This document shows, piece by piece, positions 7,276-15,195 of a DNA stretch of 15,971 nt. A program made the position numbers and the translations under genes. This DNA is from Candidatus Hydrogenedens terephthalaticus JGI OTU-1 (GTDB lineage Bacteria; Hydrogenedentota; Hydrogenedentia; Hydrogenedentales; Hydrogenedentaceae): assembly GCA_000493945.1 (NCBI GenBank), contig AWNW01000025.1, positions 1 through 15,971 of the forward strand, in the 5' to 3' direction. Each line of letters starts with the position of its first letter. The stretch's first letter is position 1. The notes beneath the pieces were generated by a model. The model searched no databases, was not told where the DNA came from, and saw only the letters and a list, made by a program, of their open reading frames with translations.

Positions 7276-7294
7276 AAGAATACTAAAAATTCTT
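7276..7294. repeat. Short inverted repeat in the divergent control region
   Basis: AAGAAT (7276-7281) and ATTCTT (7289-7294) form a 6-bp inverted repeat with a 7-base loop between the two divergent genes. It could be a regulator site, but such a short AT-rich repeat is expected by chance in AT-rich DNA. Confidence 0.2.
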
Positions 7295-7327
7295 CTCTAA
7301 TTTAAAACTGATTGTTTTTTTTAGTTT

Positions 7328-7357
7328 TTGAAAGATAACAGAATAAAGTTCTATAAT
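7328..7357 (+). promoter_or_regulatory. Promoter of the DUF6807 gene
   Basis: TTGAAA (7328-7333, 5 of 6 to consensus) is followed after 18 bases by a perfect TATAAT (7352-7357). Transcription should begin near 7364, giving a leader of about 40 bases. That leader contains AAGGAG (7391-7396), 7 bases before the ATG at 7404. The 164-base divergent gap 7240-7403 also must carry the promoter of the minus-strand isomerase gene, for which I saw no convincing match. Confidence 0.65.
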
Positions 7358-7403
7358 AGACACAAATAACATACTATCACCCCCAAGATAAAGGAGTTTT
7401 TCT

Positions 7404-8645
7404 ATGAATGGCAAGTTTATTTTTATATCTATTTTTTCAATTCTATTATTTACTTTGAATGCTTCTGTTTTCTCTGAGTCGCTGGAACAAATGAAAATTC
7501 AACTTAAAGCGGGTGATTATAAAATGGTTAATCCCATTCTTGTTTTACCTTGCAATGCTACTGTCCCTGAAAATAAAATAGCAACAATACTCCATGCAAA
7601 AACAGGCAAAGAATTTCCTGTAACTATACGAAATGGGGAATTTGTATGTATCCCTGAGGGTGCAATGCCCAATACAGAACATACTTACGAGGTAAGACTT
7701 CATGATAAACCAGCAGAATATGTGCCTCATGTCCAGGTAATTCCTGGAGATGTCCCGGATACTTTGAAGGTTATTATTGATGATAAATTACTTACGGTAT
7801 ATCATTATGGCAAAGAGTGGAAAAAGCCGTTTCTCTGGCCATTGATGTCTGAAAATCAAGTTACAATCACACGAGACTATCCCATGAAACCCGAAGGAAC
7901 TCCTAAATTTGCCCAAGACCATCCTCACCATAAATCATTCTGGTCTGCTTATGGAGATATTAATGGTGTAGATGTCTGGACAGAAGGAGAAGAAACCGGT
8001 AGTCAAAGAGTAGAAAATGTAACTTATGGCTCTGGTGATGCTTACGGCTGGATAATTAGCAATAATAAGTGGTATGACAAAGATGGGAATTACCTCATTA
8101 CAGAGAATCGTGAATATCGTTTTTATAATACACCTGAAAAAGCCCGTATTTTTGATGCTTTTGTCTCATTTATTGCAGAAGAAAAGGACACCGAATTTAT
8201 AGATACAAAAGAAGGGGGAATTGTAGCCGCAAGAATGCATCCCGACATTTCCTCAAAAGGGGTAATAACCATAGCAAGTGGTGAAACAGGTGAGGATAAA
8301 GTTTGGGGAAAACCGACCCCATGGTGTGATTACTCTGCTGATATGAAAGATGTTGGTTGGCGGGGATTGGCTATTTTTGACCATCCATCGAACCTGCGTT
8401 ATCCCACCAGTTGGCATGTCCGTAAGTATGGACTTTTTGGTGCTAATTGTTTTGGTTATTCCTACTTCCGTGAAAAAGAATATAATAAGGACCTACCAGA
8501 AAATGGAAATTATATGATAAAAAAGGGAGACACTTTAGCATTCCGTTATCGAATGTATATTCACTCCGGTGATGTAAAGACCGCTCAGGTTAGTGAACAT
8601 GCACGGAATTTCCAGGAAAATATTCAAGTGAATTGGGTAAAATAA
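7404..8645 (+). CDS. Secreted DUF6807 (PmoA-like) protein
   Basis: This 413-residue exported protein belongs to the family listed as 'methane oxygenase PmoA' (DUF6807). It has no relation to the particulate methane monooxygenase subunit of that name, so methane oxidation should not be inferred. A Sec signal peptide covers residues 1-24, with possible cleavage after VFS. The family core begins near residue 110 and contains FLWPLMS (143-149) and DHPHHKSFWSAYGDINGVD (172-190), including the H173/H175/H176 cluster. Family members are common in Planctomycetes, Verrucomicrobia and relatives, near sugar isomerases and Gfo/Idh-type oxidoreductases, which suggests carbohydrate processing. The start has an excellent AAGGAG. 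It is the only plus-strand gene and is divergent from the Tat-exported isomerase. Biochemical function is unknown to me. Confidence 0.87.
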   Translation: MNGKFIFISIFSILLFTLNASVFSESLEQMKIQLKAGDYKMVNPILVLPCNATVPENKIATILHAKTGKEFPVTIRNGEFVCIPEGAMPNTEHTYEVRLHDKPAEYVPHVQVIPGDVPDTLKVIIDDKLLTVYHYGKEWKKPFLWPLMSENQVTITRDYPMKPEGTPKFAQDHPHHKSFWSAYGDINGVDVWTEGEETGSQRVENVTYGSGDAYGWIISNNKWYDKDGNYLITENREYRFYNTPEKARIFDAFVSFIAEEKDTEFIDTKEGGIVAARMHPDISSKGVITIASGETGEDKVWGKPTPWCDYSADMKDVGWRGLAIFDHPSNLRYPTSWHVRKYGLFGANCFGYSYFREKEYNKDLPENGNYMIKKGDTLAFRYRMYIHSGDVKTAQVSEHARNFQENIQVNWVK

Positions 8646-8664
8646 ATTTCTCTTGCACAGTTCA

Positions 8665-8699
8665 ATCAGGTCGGACTTGTCTTACTTGTCCGACCTGAT
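8665..8699. terminator. Perfect 12-bp palindrome at the convergent junction
   Basis: ATCAGGTCGGAC (8665-8676) pairs perfectly with GTCCGACCTGAT (8688-8699) across an 11-base loop. It occupies most of the 60-base gap between the DUF6807 gene and the last V-ATPase gene, which converge here, so a two-way terminator is the natural reading. Neither direction has a U-tract after the stem: the plus strand continues AAAAATC and the minus strand TTGAAC. It is therefore not a classical intrinsic terminator. A dispersed palindromic repeat is another possibility. The heptamer ACTTGTC occurs twice (8675-8681, 8684-8690). Confidence 0.55.
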
Positions 8700-8705
8700 A
8701 AAAAT

Positions 8706-9338
8706 CTACTTCCCTGCTTCTTGTGCCAAACGCTGTGCCTTTATCCTCATCAATTGACTGGTGGTAGAGCGTTCCATTTCGTCCAATTTGTTCTTAATAA
8801 ATTTGATAGTCTCTTTCATTCGTGGAATTAATGTATGCTCTAAAGCGTTAACTCTTCTTCGCGTCTTCTCTATTTCCTGACATAACCTGCGGACAGTTTC
8901 TTCCAATTCAGCCATTCTCAATAGTTTAGGTAAGAATTCTTTCATTTTTGTTATGGCTTTGTCCAATTCGGATGAGGTATGAATCAATGAGTATCCACCT
9001 TCACTTTTTCCAAAAGTAATCTCTAACTTGGGAATTTGAACACTCATCAATCTTTGAGGCTTCATCTGAATATCCATCTCTTGTCTTGTAGATTCAAGAG
9101 CATCTTCCACAATTAATCTTGATGATGTGGCTTCTGCTAAAACAAATAATTTCAAAACCTGAGGCAATTCATTATCTACTTCTAATCGTGCCTTTTTATA
9201 TTCTGCTGTAATTCTCCCGAAATCCTTCATCAGACCGTCTAATTTATCTTTTAACAACTTATGACCTCGCTGGGCTACGACCAATCTTTTTCGTAGCCGA
9301 AGCAACTCCATTCTTGTCGGATTTACTGCTAATCTCAT
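8706..9338 (-). CDS. atpD: V/A-type ATPase subunit D (central stalk)
   Basis: Subunit D is the central rotor shaft turning inside the A3B3 head of the V/A-type ATPase. The 210-residue protein has the diagnostic N-terminus: NPTR (6-9), MELLRLRKRLVV, then AQRGHKLLKDK (22-32). Long helices at both ends (about 5-60 and 130-195) would form the antiparallel coiled coil. ATG is preceded by AAGG at a 7-base spacing. It is the last gene of the operon, after B, the order seen in Thermus and many archaea; the palindrome at 8665-8699 follows. The gene symbol follows the V/A-type naming and must not be confused with the F-type beta subunit. Confidence 0.95.
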   Translation of the reverse strand: MRLAVNPTRMELLRLRKRLVVAQRGHKLLKDKLDGLMKDFGRITAEYKKARLEVDNELPQVLKLFVLAEATSSRLIVEDALESTRQEMDIQMKPQRLMSVQIPKLEITFGKSEGGYSLIHTSSELDKAITKMKEFLPKLLRMAELEETVRRLCQEIEKTRRRVNALEHTLIPRMKETIKFIKNKLDEMERSTTSQLMRIKAQRLAQEAGK

Positions 9339-9370
9339 ATAGCAACCTTATATAATAATTCTATATGGGT

Positions 9371-10750
9371 TTATTTATTTTCGGGATAGTATTTTTCAAT
9401 AAATTCAGGTCTTACACGCTTTAACTCTGATTTCGGAAGCAAACCGAGTAATTCCCAACCAATCCGCAGACTATCCTCAATACTGCGGTTTTCATCTTCA
9501 CCCTGACGGATGAAACGGTCTTCAAATGCATCTGCAAATTTTACATATAAAAGGTCAATATCGCTCAAAGCAGATTCACCTAATACCACCGCCAATTCTT
9601 TTGCATTCTTACCGCGTGCGTATGCTGCATATAACTGATTCATTACATTGGCATGGTCTTCACGAGTTTTTCCGACACCAATACCTTTGTCCTTTAATCG
9701 GGATAGGGACGGAAGAACATCTACAGGGGGATAAATACCCTGCGCATGTAGAGAACGACTTAAAATAATCTGCCCTTCTGTGATATATCCCGTAAGGTCA
9801 GGGATAGGATGTGTTTTATCATCTTCAGGCATGGTTAACACAGGAAGTTGGGTTATGGAACCCATCTTACCTTTGATACGACCTGCACGCTCATAAATCG
9901 TGCTTAAGTCGGTATATAAGTAACCGGGATAACCGCGTCTTCCCGGAACTTCTTTCCGTGCCGCCGATATTTCGCGTAACGCTTCGCAATAGTTCGTTAA
10001 GTCAGTCAGAATAACAAGCACATGCATATCTTTTTCGTATGCTAAAAATTCTGCTACGGTCAAAGCCATTCGTGGAACTGCTATTCGTTCGATAGCCGGG
10101 TCATCCGCAAGGTTAATGAACAATACGGCTCTTTCAAGAGCGCCTGTTCTACGGAAGTCATTAATGAAAAATTCCGCTTCTTCAAAGGTAATACCCATTG
10201 TAGCGAATATTACAGCAAATTTTTCACCCGTTTTTAATACCCTTGCTTGACGCGCTACTTGTGCTGCCATTCTTGAGTGAGGCAAACCAGACCCTGAAAA
10301 GAAGGGAAGTTTTTGTCCACGCACTAATGGATTTAACAGGTCTATTGTTGAAATACCTGTTTGGATAAATTCGTTAGGATAGTCTCTGGAATAAGGGTTC
10401 ATGGGGTTCCCGTTAATATTCAACCATTTTTCGGGGATAATAGGAGGACCATCATCAATAGGTCTTCCGAAACCATCAAATACACGACCTAAAATATCAC
10501 CCGAAACACCTAATTCGACACCTTTTCCCAAAAACTTAACCGTAACACCTTGGGGTGCCAGTCCACTGGTACCTTCGAATACCTGAACTACTGCTTTGTC
10601 CCGATGCACTTCCAGTACTCGTCCACGACGCATAGTTCCATCGTCAAGACGAATATCCGTTAGTTCACCGTAAGTAATTCCTTCTACTCCTTCAATTAAC
10701 ATTAGTGGACCGATAATTTCTTTTACTGTGCGATATTCTTTCGTAACCAC
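9371..10750 (-). CDS. atpB: V/A-type ATPase subunit B (non-catalytic)
   Basis: Subunit B alternates with A in the hexameric head and supplies residues to the catalytic site. The 459 residues show the N-terminal barrel (EIIGPLMLIEGVEGITYGEL, 11-30) and a degenerate P-loop region SGSGLPHS (152-159) in place of a Walker A motif, as normal for B subunits. RRGYPGYLYTDLSTIYERAG (271-290) and PSLSRLKDKGIG (347-358) follow; R351 corresponds to the arginine finger in related enzymes. The start is GTG (10748-10750) with GAGGTG 7 bases upstream. It lies 50 bases after subunit A and 32 bases before D. Identification is secure. Confidence 0.97.
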   Translation of the reverse strand: MVTKEYRTVKEIIGPLMLIEGVEGITYGELTDIRLDDGTMRRGRVLEVHRDKAVVQVFEGTSGLAPQGVTVKFLGKGVELGVSGDILGRVFDGFGRPIDDGPPIIPEKWLNINGNPMNPYSRDYPNEFIQTGISTIDLLNPLVRGQKLPFFSGSGLPHSRMAAQVARQARVLKTGEKFAVIFATMGITFEEAEFFINDFRRTGALERAVLFINLADDPAIERIAVPRMALTVAEFLAYEKDMHVLVILTDLTNYCEALREISAARKEVPGRRGYPGYLYTDLSTIYERAGRIKGKMGSITQLPVLTMPEDDKTHPIPDLTGYITEGQIILSRSLHAQGIYPPVDVLPSLSRLKDKGIGVGKTREDHANVMNQLYAAYARGKNAKELAVVLGESALSDIDLLYVKFADAFEDRFIRQGEDENRSIEDSLRIGWELLGLLPKSELKRVRPEFIEKYYPENK

Positions 10751-10800
10751 GGTTATTCACCTCACTCTATTTTTATGTTGTTTAACATTTATCAATAACT

Positions 10801-12561
10801 TTATGACATTAAAGATTTTACTTGTTCCGAAACTTTACTTCTCAATTCATCAAATTGTGTTAGTTTATCTTCAGGGATTAATTTTGCTTTTGAAATTTCT
10901 TCGAGAACAGGTAAAGTCAATAGTTTGGTTAAAGGAACGCCTTTTTGTAATGCTGGACGAACTTCATCGTAATAATGTAAAATCGTATTCAAAAGTTGGA
11001 ATTGTTTTACCATAGATGTATAGGTATCCAATTCATCAAAGGCGTTCTGATGTAAGAAATCTTCTCTTATCATCTTTGCCGCCTGCATCAATAAACGGTC
11101 TTCCGCCGGTAAGGCATCCATACCTACCAGACGCACCAATTCTTCTAACTCTGCTTCTCGTTGTAATATAGCCATTGCTCTTCGACGCACTTCCGACCAT
11201 CGTGCATTGTAATGTTCATTGGCATATCTATCTACTACCTCTTGATACAGAGAATACGAAGTTAGCCAGTTTATCGCAGGGAAATGTCTGGCAAAGGCTA
11301 ATTTATCATCCAGTCCCCAGAATACTTTAACGACACGGAGAGTAGCCTGCACCACAGGTTCTGAGAAGTCTCCGCCCGGAGGGGATACCGCACCGATAAG
11401 AGATAATGTTCCGTTTCTCTTGTCCGAACCCAAACAGATAACATTCCCTGAGCGTTCGTAGAAACTGGCAATTCGTGTTCCTAAATAGGCGGGATAGCCT
11501 TCTTCGCCGGGCATTTCTTCCAAACGACCTGACATTTCACGCATAGCCTCTGCCCAGCGACTTGTCGAGTCTGCCATCAAAGCCACACTGTAGCCCATAT
11601 CACGGAAATACTCTGCAATAGTAATCCCTGTGAATACGCTGGCTTCACGGGCGGCTACAGGCATGTTAGATGTATTTGCAATAAGAACTGTTCGTTCCAT
11701 AAGGGGTTCACCAGATTCGGGGTCTTTCAGTTCGGGGAATTCCATAAGCACATCGGTCATTTCGTTCCCACGCTCACCACATCCCACATAAACTACAATA
11801 TTTGCATTTGCCCATTTTGCTAACTGGTGTTGAACCACCGTTTTACCACTTCCGAATGGTCCCGGTACACAAGCCGTTCCACCCTTTGTCATAGGGAAAA
11901 ACATATCAAGAACGCGTTGTCCTGTAGTCAACGGTTCCAACGGTGGAAGTTTCTTTGCAACGGGACGCGGTTGACGAACTGGCCAACGCTGAACCATCGT
12001 TAATTCACGCGGTCCTTTTTCGGTATCAACAACAGCAATAATTGTATCTACATTGCCCTCAACAGGAGCAATTTTTTTAACTGTTCCTTCAACTCCATTA
12101 GGCACTAAAATTTTATGGACAACTAATTTTGTCTCACGCACCGTGCCTAAAATATCACCTGCTACGACATGGTCGCCCACTTTTGCTACGGGTTCAAACT
12201 TCCATATTAGCGAACGGTCTAATGAGGGACTTTCCGCTCCGCGGACAATATATTCACCGTATTGTGCCGCAATTTTGTCCAGAGGTCGCTGGACACCGTC
12301 GTAAATGGATCGAATTAAACCAGGTCCTAACTCCACACTTAATGCTTCTCCTGTCCTGAATACAGGCTGACCTGGTCCTATTCCTTCAGTTTCTTCATAA
12401 ACCTGAATGGAATATTCGTCTCCTCGAATTTCAATAATTTCTCCGAACAGTTTGGCTTCACCAACTCGTACCATTTCATACATTCTGGCACCGGCTAAAC
12501 CACGAGCCACAACTAACGGTCCGGATACTTTGACAACTTCACCCTGATTGTTTGTGCTCAT
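10801..12561 (-). CDS. atpA: V/A-type ATPase subunit A (catalytic)
   Basis: Subunit A hydrolyses or makes ATP in the A3B3 head. The 586-residue length is typical. The N-terminal barrel (GEVVKVSGPLVVARGLAGA, 7-25) is followed by the bulge domain special to V/A-type A subunits (about 115-200). Then comes Walker A GPFGSGKT (234-241), the catalytic GER motif with E263, DSTSRWAEAMREMSGRL (331-347) and the family PGEEGYPAYLGTR (351-363). The P-loop has Ser where eukaryotic V-ATPases have the disulfide-forming Cys. The ATG has only AGGG 9 bases upstream. It follows subunit F by 77 bases, the longest gap within the operon. I saw no hairpin in that gap. Confidence 0.98.
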   Translation of the reverse strand: MSTNNQGEVVKVSGPLVVARGLAGARMYEMVRVGEAKLFGEIIEIRGDEYSIQVYEETEGIGPGQPVFRTGEALSVELGPGLIRSIYDGVQRPLDKIAAQYGEYIVRGAESPSLDRSLIWKFEPVAKVGDHVVAGDILGTVRETKLVVHKILVPNGVEGTVKKIAPVEGNVDTIIAVVDTEKGPRELTMVQRWPVRQPRPVAKKLPPLEPLTTGQRVLDMFFPMTKGGTACVPGPFGSGKTVVQHQLAKWANANIVVYVGCGERGNEMTDVLMEFPELKDPESGEPLMERTVLIANTSNMPVAAREASVFTGITIAEYFRDMGYSVALMADSTSRWAEAMREMSGRLEEMPGEEGYPAYLGTRIASFYERSGNVICLGSDKRNGTLSLIGAVSPPGGDFSEPVVQATLRVVKVFWGLDDKLAFARHFPAINWLTSYSLYQEVVDRYANEHYNARWSEVRRRAMAILQREAELEELVRLVGMDALPAEDRLLMQAAKMIREDFLHQNAFDELDTYTSMVKQFQLLNTILHYYDEVRPALQKGVPLTKLLTLPVLEEISKAKLIPEDKLTQFDELRSKVSEQVKSLMS

Positions 12562-12638
12562 ATTCTATTTCCCTAATGTTCCTTTTTTATTCACTATTAT
12601 TACATTCAATATATTTTTCTCATTTATGTTCATCGGGC

Positions 12639-12962
12639 TTATTCCTCTTTCCCGAGCATATCCACACCGATTGAATATTCTATCTGTCTTTTTAGTTCTT
12701 TAAATCCCAAATGTTGTGTGCCTTTATGTGTTGGAATCGTTGTTATAACTGCATTACTTATTAATCTATAGTCTTGTATAATTTCCTTTGACTCTTTTGC
12801 GAGTTCTTCTGTTATCAAGATTATCGAAGCACCACCTTCTTGCTGTATTTGTTGAAAAATCAGTTGTAAATCGTGAGGGGTTAAAGCATGGCACACCTCA
12901 AATCCAGCGGATTTAAATCCCTGTATTAAACCTTTTTCACCTATTACATACGCTTTATACAT
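12639..12962 (-). CDS. atpF: V/A-type ATPase subunit F
   Basis: Subunit F binds subunit D at the central stalk and modulates activity. The longest open frame reaches 13019, but its first 19 residues lie inside the subunit C gene and do not look like the family. The true protein most likely starts MYKAYVIGEKGLIQGFKSAG at ATG 12960-12962, giving 107 residues. That matches the usual length and the Rossmann-like fold (VIGEKGLIQGFKSAGFEV, then IILITEELA, then IPTHKG). With this start the gene overlaps the C stop by 8 bases (ATGTATAA), a classic coupled arrangement. AGGA lies 12 bases upstream. The name follows V/A-type usage. Confidence 0.9.
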   Translation of the reverse strand: MYKAYVIGEKGLIQGFKSAGFEVCHALTPHDLQLIFQQIQQEGGASIILITEELAKESKEIIQDYRLISNAVITTIPTHKGTQHLGFKELKRQIEYSIGVDMLGKEE

Positions 12963-13947
12963 AAGTCTGTCGAATCCTGTCTTTAAGCATATTCGATGGC
13001 AAACCATTGAGTTTACCACTTACAATCAGTTTCAAGTTAAAGGCTTCCATATTCAGTCCCCAACAGAATGCACCAACTCGTTCGGGCCCCATAGTTTGTA
13101 ATTTCGCCTGTTTTACTTGCTGAGTTATAAAATCAGAAACTTTTTGTTCAAATTTAGAAATTTGTTCATCCTCACTTACCTCAAAACATTCCCTCCAGAT
13201 ATCTCCAATTATCCCGGGTATTATATTTCCCCATGACCTCAATTCTGTTGTAGCACAAAGTTCGCTAATTAAATGATTAAAAGGCTCTAATGGAAGCAAA
13301 TATTGTTGGTAAATTTTTAAATTATGTCCTGCTTTTAATGCACGCCATAGAACGACTATTAATTTGGAAAGCACACGACATTCTGACCATTCTTTTAACA
13401 AAGGGCAATTAAGTTTTGAAATTAGCCATAAATACTGTCTTAAATAACAACCATCAAGGACAATATCGGTAATTATTGGATTTTCAGATTGTGCACCTGC
13501 TGGATTTGCAATAGCACTAATAGACGGTCTGATAATTTCAGGAAACAGCGCAGGATTCCCGGAGGCAATTTCATTCAATCGAGATTCACTGAATACATTT
13601 TTTGGGAACAATGCGTTTTTCCCATTGATTGCTCGTTTTAAGTTTACATAATCTTCATTTAACAAGAAAACATCCGTAATTTCCGGTGAGGGAGATGCTT
13701 TTTTTAATTCATCTATCTGAGAGTGCACATAACTATCAATAATAGTGCTCCAATCTTCCCATGTTTCCGCACCGGGAACCATAAATTCACGAAGGGAAGT
13801 CTCTTGAAGACGATGTAAGACATCTTCTGACTTCTCAATACCTCCAAGTGTCATGAAAAAGTCATAGGACATTAATCGCCCCTCTAATACACTAATCTGT
13901 CCACATACAAATCCCCAGCGATGTTGTCCTTTTGAAAGGGCTTTCAA
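12955..13947 (-). CDS. atpC: V/A-type ATPase subunit C (AC39/d-type)
   Basis: Subunit C is the funnel-shaped protein joining the central stalk to the membrane ring, homologous to eukaryotic subunit d. The 330 residues carry the N-terminal motif WGFVCGQISVLEGRLMS (11-27), whose LEGRLMS part is characteristic, then mainly helical sequence including YVNLKRAINGKN (96-107). The C-terminal section GPERVGAFCWGLNMEAFNLK (283-302) resembles the family's ARIKEMEALNLR-type helix. Translation starts at TTG (13945-13947), with a perfect AAGGAG (13960-13955) at a 7-base spacing. It follows subunit E by 24 bases. Sequence is the least conserved of the operon, so position in the gene order adds to the call. 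Confidence 0.9.
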   Translation of the reverse strand: MKALSKGQHRWGFVCGQISVLEGRLMSYDFFMTLGGIEKSEDVLHRLQETSLREFMVPGAETWEDWSTIIDSYVHSQIDELKKASPSPEITDVFLLNEDYVNLKRAINGKNALFPKNVFSESRLNEIASGNPALFPEIIRPSISAIANPAGAQSENPIITDIVLDGCYLRQYLWLISKLNCPLLKEWSECRVLSKLIVVLWRALKAGHNLKIYQQYLLPLEPFNHLISELCATTELRSWGNIIPGIIGDIWRECFEVSEDEQISKFEQKVSDFITQQVKQAKLQTMGPERVGAFCWGLNMEAFNLKLIVSGKLNGLPSNMLKDRIRQTYV

Positions 13948-13954
13948 GCACCTA

Positions 13955-13960
13955 CTCCTT
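13955..13960 (-). promoter_or_regulatory. Ribosome binding site fixing the TTG start of subunit C
   Basis: AAGGAG on the minus strand sits 7 bases before TTG 13945-13947. No ATG or GTG lies at a comparable distance, so the TTG start of the C subunit is well supported. Confidence 0.8.
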
Positions 13961-13971
13961 CTTGTTTTCTA

Positions 13972-14565
13972 TTAAGCGTTTCCGATAAATAAATTCTGAG
14001 CAATTTCAGGAACAATTTCTCTCTGTAAATCACCTAAAATAGTATCCAGTGTCTGGTCAACCTGGTATCCTTCTGCGATGAATAAAAATCCTCCACGGGA
14101 AGGAAGAAAAGTTTTATCATCTATTGTTAACACAGTTCCATAGGTCGTATTCCATTTGTTAATCAAATTTTTGAAAAGTTCTATATCATCTTTGTGAACT
14201 CGAACACTTCCTTTACTGCCCTGTGGAATGGCACGGGCTAATAATTTCTCCATCAATTGCTGGTATTCTTGTCCCGATGATTTTAAAACTAAATCTTTGG
14301 CTTTTTGGAATACCTGATTTATAATAATATTTTTTTCTTTCAGAACTTCTTTATTTATTTGCCCCTGAACTTGAACGGATTTCCTTGCCATCTCTTCATC
14401 AATATTTCGGATAGCGAGTTGATATAGCCGTTCTGCTTTTTCTTCCGCATTCCGTTGGGCATTTTTCTTCTTTTCCTCAGCTTCTTTTGTTGCAGATTTT
14501 ATTATCAGTTCTGCTTCCCGCTGAACTGACTCTAAAACTGCTTTGCTAATTTCATCTAACGCCAT
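13972..14565 (-). CDS. atpE: V/A-type ATPase subunit E (peripheral stalk)
   Basis: Subunit E forms, with G/H, the peripheral stalk that holds the head against rotation. The 197-residue protein has a long charged N-terminal helix (about 1-95, rich in Glu, Lys, Ala and Gln), then a small globular domain ending GGFLFIAEGYQVDQTLDTIL (158-177) and VPEIAQNLF, which are family hallmarks. The ATG follows AAGGA by 8 bases. It lies between K and C as in Thermus-type operons. No G/H subunit is found between I and C, so that partner is expected upstream of I, beyond the window. Confidence 0.93.
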   Translation of the reverse strand: MALDEISKAVLESVQREAELIIKSATKEAEEKKKNAQRNAEEKAERLYQLAIRNIDEEMARKSVQVQGQINKEVLKEKNIIINQVFQKAKDLVLKSSGQEYQQLMEKLLARAIPQGSKGSVRVHKDDIELFKNLINKWNTTYGTVLTIDDKTFLPSRGGFLFIAEGYQVDQTLDTILGDLQREIVPEIAQNLFIGNA

Positions 14566-14617
14566 TTTATAATTCCTTACAATGAAGGCAAAAAACTTTT
14601 ATTTGTTTTTTATGTAA

Positions 14618-15139
14618 TTACTGTGCACGAATAAATGCAGTAACATCATTGCTTGCCGTTAACCAGTTAATAGCCAGAATAGCAACTAGCAATGCCACCA
14701 CTGCGTATGTCTCCACCATTGCAGGGAGAATAACGGAACGACCAAAGGCTTCCGGTCTACGAGCCACTAACGCAATACTCGCCGCAGATGCTTCACCCTG
14801 CCATTGTGCTGAGAAAAACAGTGCTAACCCGACACCAAAACCTAACACAAATAGTGCTAACCCGGTTCCAGGCGTAATTATCATCTGGCCAGTAATTAGT
14901 CCTGAACGCACAAAGATAAGAATGGCTGTAATAAAGCCATAGAATCCTTGCGTTCCCGGCAACGCCAGCAGAACCAATAATCTTCCAAACAAATCCGGTT
15001 TCTCACTTAGAACGCCCCCAACTGCCTGGGAAGCAATTCCAATTCCTTTTCCTGACCCGGAGCAACCTAAACCTACGGCTAAACCTGCTCCAGCGATTGC
15101 TAAACCACGACCAATCTCGATTGCAAGTGCGTTATCCAT
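14618..15139 (-). CDS. atpK: V-type ATPase proteolipid subunit K, Na+-type signature
   Basis: Subunit K builds the rotating membrane ring that carries the coupling ion. The 173 residues hold two fused hairpins, about four membrane helices (roughly 8-30, 52-78, 86-112, 134-160). Only the second hairpin has the ion-binding carboxylate, E143 in PAMVETYAVV. The first has LPGTQGFYGF (60-69) and no carboxylate. This matches Enterococcus hirae NtpK, where L61, T64, Q65, Q110 and E139 bind Na+ and Y68 supports E139. The equivalents here are L60, T63, Q64, Q114, E143 and Y67. A Na+-pumping ring is therefore predicted. The ATG has GGAG 8 bases upstream. The gene lies 56 bases after I and 52 bases before E. 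Confidence 0.95.
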   Translation of the reverse strand: MDNALAIEIGRGLAIAGAGLAVGLGCSGSGKGIGIASQAVGGVLSEKPDLFGRLLVLLALPGTQGFYGFITAILIFVRSGLITGQMIITPGTGLALFVLGFGVGLALFFSAQWQGEASAASIALVARRPEAFGRSVILPAMVETYAVVALLVAILAINWLTASNDVTAFIRAQ

Positions 15140-15195
15140 ACACTTATCTCCATCTTTTTACGGTTATCGTTTTATTTATTCCTTAAATTATTTAT

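Noticed and set aside
7262..7286. Plus-strand TTGACA (7262-7267) as a second promoter for the DUF6807 gene
   Set aside because: No -10 box lies at 16-18 bases; the nearest, TACTAA, is only 13 bases away. The promoter at 7328-7357 is much better.
7404..8645. Methane oxidation suggested by the family label 'PmoA'
   Set aside because: The protein is a soluble, signal-peptide-bearing DUF6807 member without the membrane helices of the pMMO subunit, and no pmoB or pmoC is nearby. The label is a family-name coincidence.
14618..15139. Subunit K as a degenerate proteolipid because its first hairpin lacks a carboxylate
   Set aside because: The well-studied, active E. hirae NtpK shows the same loss, so this is a normal family state and not decay.
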